A DNA stretch of 64,000 bases from Paenibacillus gyeongsangnamensis (GTDB lineage: Bacteria; Bacillota; Bacilli; Paenibacillales; NBRC-103111). The stretch is from positions 49,567 to 113,566 of the forward strand of contig NZ_JAQAGZ010000026.1 in the NCBI RefSeq assembly GCF_027533625.1, given 5' to 3'. The position numbers and the translations under genes are program-made. Shown one piece after another: positions 61,062-64,000 of the stretch. The notes below the pieces were generated by a model. It saw only the letters and a program-made list of their open reading frames with translations. It was not told the origin of the DNA and did no database searches. Within the stretch, counting starts at the first letter, position 1. Each line of letters starts with the position of its first letter.

Positions 61062-62258
61062 CTATCGATCGAGAACGGCTGCTTGAGCCTGTTGCTCGAA
61101 CGCATCCGATCCCTTCCTAGAAAACCACGGTATCATAAGGGCACTTACCAGCGCAAGCGCAATCAGACCGATAAAAACCGGGCCCTTCAATTCCTTGACG
61201 AATAAGATAAGAATGAGCATCGTAATCCGTGAAACATTCAAGAACCATTCGCGCCAAAGCAATATTCTCGCCTGCTCGATCGCCGTATGCTGGCTGATGA
61301 CCCGGAATTGCCGCGTGTTCCATACCGTACCGAAATAAAACAACCCTACCGTCGTCAAGATGTTCGATGCGATCAGTACCGGCGCTTTCGGGAACAGCGG
61401 GAGCAGGAAGCCGGCCGAGATAAAGAGCATGCCTACCGTCAGCCATATGCCTTCCTTTGTTTTCATTCGCCGATATAACGTCATCGCCGCAATGGTCGAA
61501 GAAGCGTAAAGCACGTTAAGCAGCGCTATAATGAGCTTGTCTCCGGAGACCGAGAATGTGAAGATAAGAGCGAACAGCCCTTGAAATTGTAGGAAGAAAC
61601 CGGCGAATAAGCATGATGGCACCATCCATCGCAGCGCTCGCGAAGAGAATACCTGAGAAAACCGCATGCGCCGGAATAAAGGCTCCTTCGCTTCAGCCAG
61701 CGAAATCGGCGGAATATAGAACGATACGGTCAGCAGAATGCCTACGAACAGAATCATCAAAAGGAAGGATCCCGAATATCCGATCCACTTGATGATGAAA
61801 GCAAACACGATCGGATTAATGATGGAGACCAGCTGGCCGATAATCGACGCTACGGAAAAATAACCCTCGAAATCTTTTCCTTTCCCGTAGACGCACAGTG
61901 TAATGTTCTGAGTAGAAGCGTAAAATCCCCACATAATCCCGATGGGAATGGCAATGATGGCAATCCAGAGCAAACGGTTGTCCAGATGGAGAAAAGATAG
62001 CAGCAGAAACGTTAACCCGCCGCAGATAGCCGTCGTTCGAATGAGAAGCCGCGTCGAGAATCGGGACAATAGCCGAGAGCCTATGGCGAAAGCGAAGCTC
62101 CAAGCCAAGAACATCACGAGATTAAACCAAGTCACGTCAAAAATGCTCTTGTCTTTTTCCCAAATGTACAAATTGACAAAGATCCCGATATAATTGAAGA
62201 TAATCATGGATGATGCGTTCATGAACAAAAGTTTCTTGATTTGTGAGTTAACCTGCAC
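61062..62258 (-). CDS. Major facilitator superfamily transporter
   Basis: A 398-aa protein with about twelve membrane segments (ASSMIIFNYIGIFVNLYIWE, VTWFNLVMFLAWSFAFAIGS, ILTTVGLFYFGTVWNTRQF). The start MQVNSQIKKLLFMNASSMII and the middle motif FAIGSRLLSRFSTRLLIRT suggest an MFS exporter of unknown substrate related to YkuC/YwoG-type proteins. It follows inositol monophosphatase upstream on the same strand, 25 bp apart. Confidence 0.82.
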   Translation of the reverse strand: MQVNSQIKKLLFMNASSMIIFNYIGIFVNLYIWEKDKSIFDVTWFNLVMFLAWSFAFAIGSRLLSRFSTRLLIRTTAICGGLTFLLLSFLHLDNRLLWIAIIAIPIGIMWGFYASTQNITLCVYGKGKDFEGYFSVASIIGQLVSIINPIVFAFIIKWIGYSGSFLLMILFVGILLTVSFYIPPISLAEAKEPLFRRMRFSQVFSSRALRWMVPSCLFAGFFLQFQGLFALIFTFSVSGDKLIIALLNVLYASSTIAAMTLYRRMKTKEGIWLTVGMLFISAGFLLPLFPKAPVLIASNILTTVGLFYFGTVWNTRQFRVISQHTAIEQARILLWREWFLNVSRITMLILILFVKELKGPVFIGLIALALVSALMIPWFSRKGSDAFEQQAQAAVLDR

Positions 62259-62362
62259 GCGGCTCAGCTGCCTTAAAATGGATTGTCTGTCACGCCTATC
62301 TTATTCCGCATCTGGGAAGTCGTCAACATAAATATTCGCATGGATAGGAGTTCCTCTAAATT

Positions 62363-62554
62363 ATGAAAAAAATGATCTTATTCTTCGTGCTGCTCCTCTT
62401 GTATCCCGTATTTCTTAAGGCCGTGCACATTTGGGATATGCGGGCCATTCCGTTGATTGTCCCCTATGCGTTAGGCTGCTTATCCTGTATGGTAATCGTC
62501 TCCGAAATCGGCGCCTTCGCACTCCGGAAGCTTCGCCCTTCCAAGGAAGACTAG
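62363..62554 (+). CDS. Small membrane protein
   Basis: A 63-aa protein with two membrane segments (MILFFVLLLLYPVFLKAV, IPLIVPYALGCLSCMVIVSE) and a basic tail LRKLRPSKED. ATGGATAGGAG precedes the ATG. No family recognised. Confidence 0.65.
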   Translation: MKKMILFFVLLLLYPVFLKAVHIWDMRAIPLIVPYALGCLSCMVIVSEIGAFALRKLRPSKED

Positions 62555-62626
62555 ACTCCCGCATACACGAAAAAGACCCCCTCGCCGTAAAGTATAGCAA
62601 CTAAGTGCGGGAGGGGGGAATCGAAT

Positions 62627-62779
62627 ATGCCCGGAACCAAACGATGGGAGCATGCCATGAACCTGCTCACCGAAAATAAAGAAATGAAAAAAATGTTCAA
62701 CGACATGAAGAAGCTTCAGAAAGAAATGGAAGCCCTTCAAAAAAGAATGAAGGACTTCGACGTCAAAATTAAGTTTTAA
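62627..62779 (+). CDS. 50-aa coiled-coil peptide gene
   Basis: GCGGGAGGGGGG lies 7 bp before ATG. The product MPGTKRWEHAMNLLTENKEM continues as a Lys/Met/Glu-rich heptad helix (NDMKKLQKEMEALQKRM) ending KDFDVKIKF. Short coding region with strong ribosome binding site; function unknown. Overlooked easily because of its size. Confidence 0.65.
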   Translation: MPGTKRWEHAMNLLTENKEMKKMFNDMKKLQKEMEALQKRMKDFDVKIKF

Positions 62780-62784
62780 AATGA

Positions 62785-63336
62785 TTACTGGAAGAAGACG
62801 ATCCCAAGCACACCGGAAACAACGATAACCGCTAACGGATGAAGACGGTATTTGATAATGCCGATGAGCGCCCCTCCGGTGATTAGAAGCGTCGCCACCG
62901 TATGCCAGTTTAAGCCCCCGATCCCGGTGCCCGAGCTCCAGAGCCGGATAGCGGCATAGACGATTAGAGCCGTTACAACGGGCCGTAATCCATAGAATAC
63001 GGCTCTCACCATGGCATGATCATGAATCTTATAAAAGAATGCGGCGAGCACCACAACGAGCAGAAGTGAAGGCATCACTATCCCAAGCGTAGCCGCCACC
63101 GCACCCGGGAGACCCATAACCTCGAATCCGACAAGCGTAGCGCTGTTCGCCGCAATCGGTCCCGGCCCCATCCCGGCAACCCCCACCGCTTGAACAAATT
63201 GGTCCGGCGTCATCCAGTGATGCGTCTCCACCTCATGCTGGATGACCGGAATCATCGCATACCCGCCCCCGAACGATATAAACCCAATTTTGAAGAAAGT
63301 AAAAAATAAACTCCAGAGCACGTACATGCCCCCCAT
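62785..63336 (-). CDS. Chromate transporter, single CHR domain
   Basis: A 183-aa short-chain ChrA protein: FKIGFISFGGGYAMIPVIQH, WMTPDQFVQAVGVAGMGPGP and an end IVVSGVLGIVFFQ. Short CHR proteins normally work as pairs of adjacent genes; only one is visible here, and 63337 onward has no second CHR gene. It overlaps nothing; the stop is 5 bp from the small coiled-coil gene on the other strand. Confidence 0.9.
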   Translation of the reverse strand: MGGMYVLWSLFFTFFKIGFISFGGGYAMIPVIQHEVETHHWMTPDQFVQAVGVAGMGPGPIAANSATLVGFEVMGLPGAVAATLGIVMPSLLLVVVLAAFFYKIHDHAMVRAVFYGLRPVVTALIVYAAIRLWSSGTGIGGLNWHTVATLLITGGALIGIIKYRLHPLAVIVVSGVLGIVFFQ

Positions 63337-63499
63337 TTCTTTGTCCGCTATGATGTAGTTATTGTTATTATACTTTACTTTGTTTCATTTTGGAATTAAC
63401 TTTTTTCGATAAAGTTATTATTTAGCTTAGTAAAGATCATTTTTTATTCGTTATAATTCTTTATTAACACATAATTCGGTCTAATCCCATAAGTTTCAT

Positions 63500-63790
63500 C
63501 CGAAATGAATATTAGTTTCATAATCCCCATTTACTTGGTTCGACCTTCTATGCACCATTATCCCATTAGCCAGGTACGACCTTCTTTAAACCATTATCCC
63601 ATTAGCTCGGAACAAAAAGCGGAACCTAATTTAATCATCGAAATTTTACTATTCCCCTAAGTTTCATCTCGACTTGAGCTAATAATTTCAAAACCTAATT
63701 CACTTTCGAACATCTTTATTCCATTATCCCTTTAACTCAGAATCAATAACGGAACCTAAATCAAAATTATAAATTTTACCAATATTTTCA
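63500..63790. repeat. Imperfect direct repeats in an AT-rich region
   Basis: A unit GACCTTCTNNNNACCATTAT with CCCATTAGC occurs twice (about 63542-63570 and 63578-63606). A longer unit (AGCTCGGAACAAAAAGCGGA with ACCTAATTT...AAATTTTAC) recurs about 135 bp later as AACTCAGAATCAATAACGGA with ACCTAAATC...AAATTTTAC. No ORF of note in 63337-64000. Confidence 0.5.
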
Positions 63791-64000
63791 CTAGCGTTGC
63801 ATTAAAATCGTTTGGATAAGTTGTCGAATTATTCTGAACAATGATTCAAGCCGCATCGCCAAAAGGTCGATCACCTCTGAAAGGTAGCTCTGTCCATTTG
63901 GTAATTATATGGTAATTTACTCATCCATCTAACAACGGTACTTATTGCTTTTTTCGTCTACCCTCGGATATCCTTTGAGGCAAGCGATGTATTCGTTCCA

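Noticed and set aside
63337..64000. CRISPR-like array at the right edge
   Set aside because: The repeated units are imperfect, not regularly spaced and have no constant-length spacers; no cas genes nearby.

Overview
The window looks like chromosomal DNA of a spore-forming, low-to-mid GC Firmicute of the Paenibacillaceae (Paenibacillus-like). The reasons are the murT-gatD pair, a sigK-type sigma factor, SLH surface proteins, a T-box leader in front of metG, and a block (efp, papA, aroQ, yqhR, yqhQ, patatin gene, mntR) that follows the Bacillus subtilis yqh region. This is inferred from gene content and protein resemblance only.

Layout. 1-6.5 kb: end of a surface repeat protein, a 49-aa Cys-containing peptide, murT-gatD, two broken kinase-like genes, class I aldolase and an SLH protein. 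6.5-15.7 kb: M15 endopeptidase, CorA, DUF4337, an MBL hydrolase and an unusual MerR-RCC1 fusion, separated by gene remnants and copies of a dispersed intergenic repeat. 15.7-22.8 kb: VOC protein, a frameshifted IS630 element, a Gfo/Idh oxidoreductase, a methyltransferase and a coupled ATP-grasp/esterase pair. 22-26.2 kb: several IS6-family copies, a 5'-truncated sigK and a P450-reductase fragment lying exactly between IS6 ends. 26.2-34.7 kb: an oxygen/nitrate response island with fnr, an NreA-like GAF gene, nreC without nreB, two universal stress proteins, a diguanylate cyclase, DoxX and a two-domain cupredoxin lipoprotein. It carries six FNR-type palindromes (TGTGA-N6-TCACA or one mismatch), and several members are decayed (mobA, hpf, acuA, hbd, pduL).

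35-41.6 kb is the most interesting part. After an SDR pseudogene, an intact IS1380 element and a truncated IS256 element lies an integron-like array: a tyrosine recombinase followed, in the same direction, by two single-gene cassettes (a GNAT enzyme and an unknown protein). The cassettes are delimited by GTTRRRY-like core sites and an imperfectly palindromic 163-bp element. Each cassette's first core site is the exact complement of its own last one, as expected for integron cassettes, yet the recombinase looks Xer-like rather than IntI-like.

41.8-63.3 kb is ordinary core chromosome: efp-papA-aroQ, yqhR/yqhQ, patatin, mntR, ccdA, a zinc ABC transporter with a Zur-like operator, an oxidoreductase, metG with T-box, yidD, a MarR regulator, an MreB paralogue downstream of a receiver-only response regulator, a lipoprotein, a ribbon-helix-helix/PIN-like pair, inositol monophosphatase, an MFS transporter and a single-domain chromate transporter. 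The last 0.65 kb is AT-rich and carries imperfect direct repeats. No rRNA, tRNA or CRISPR array was seen.
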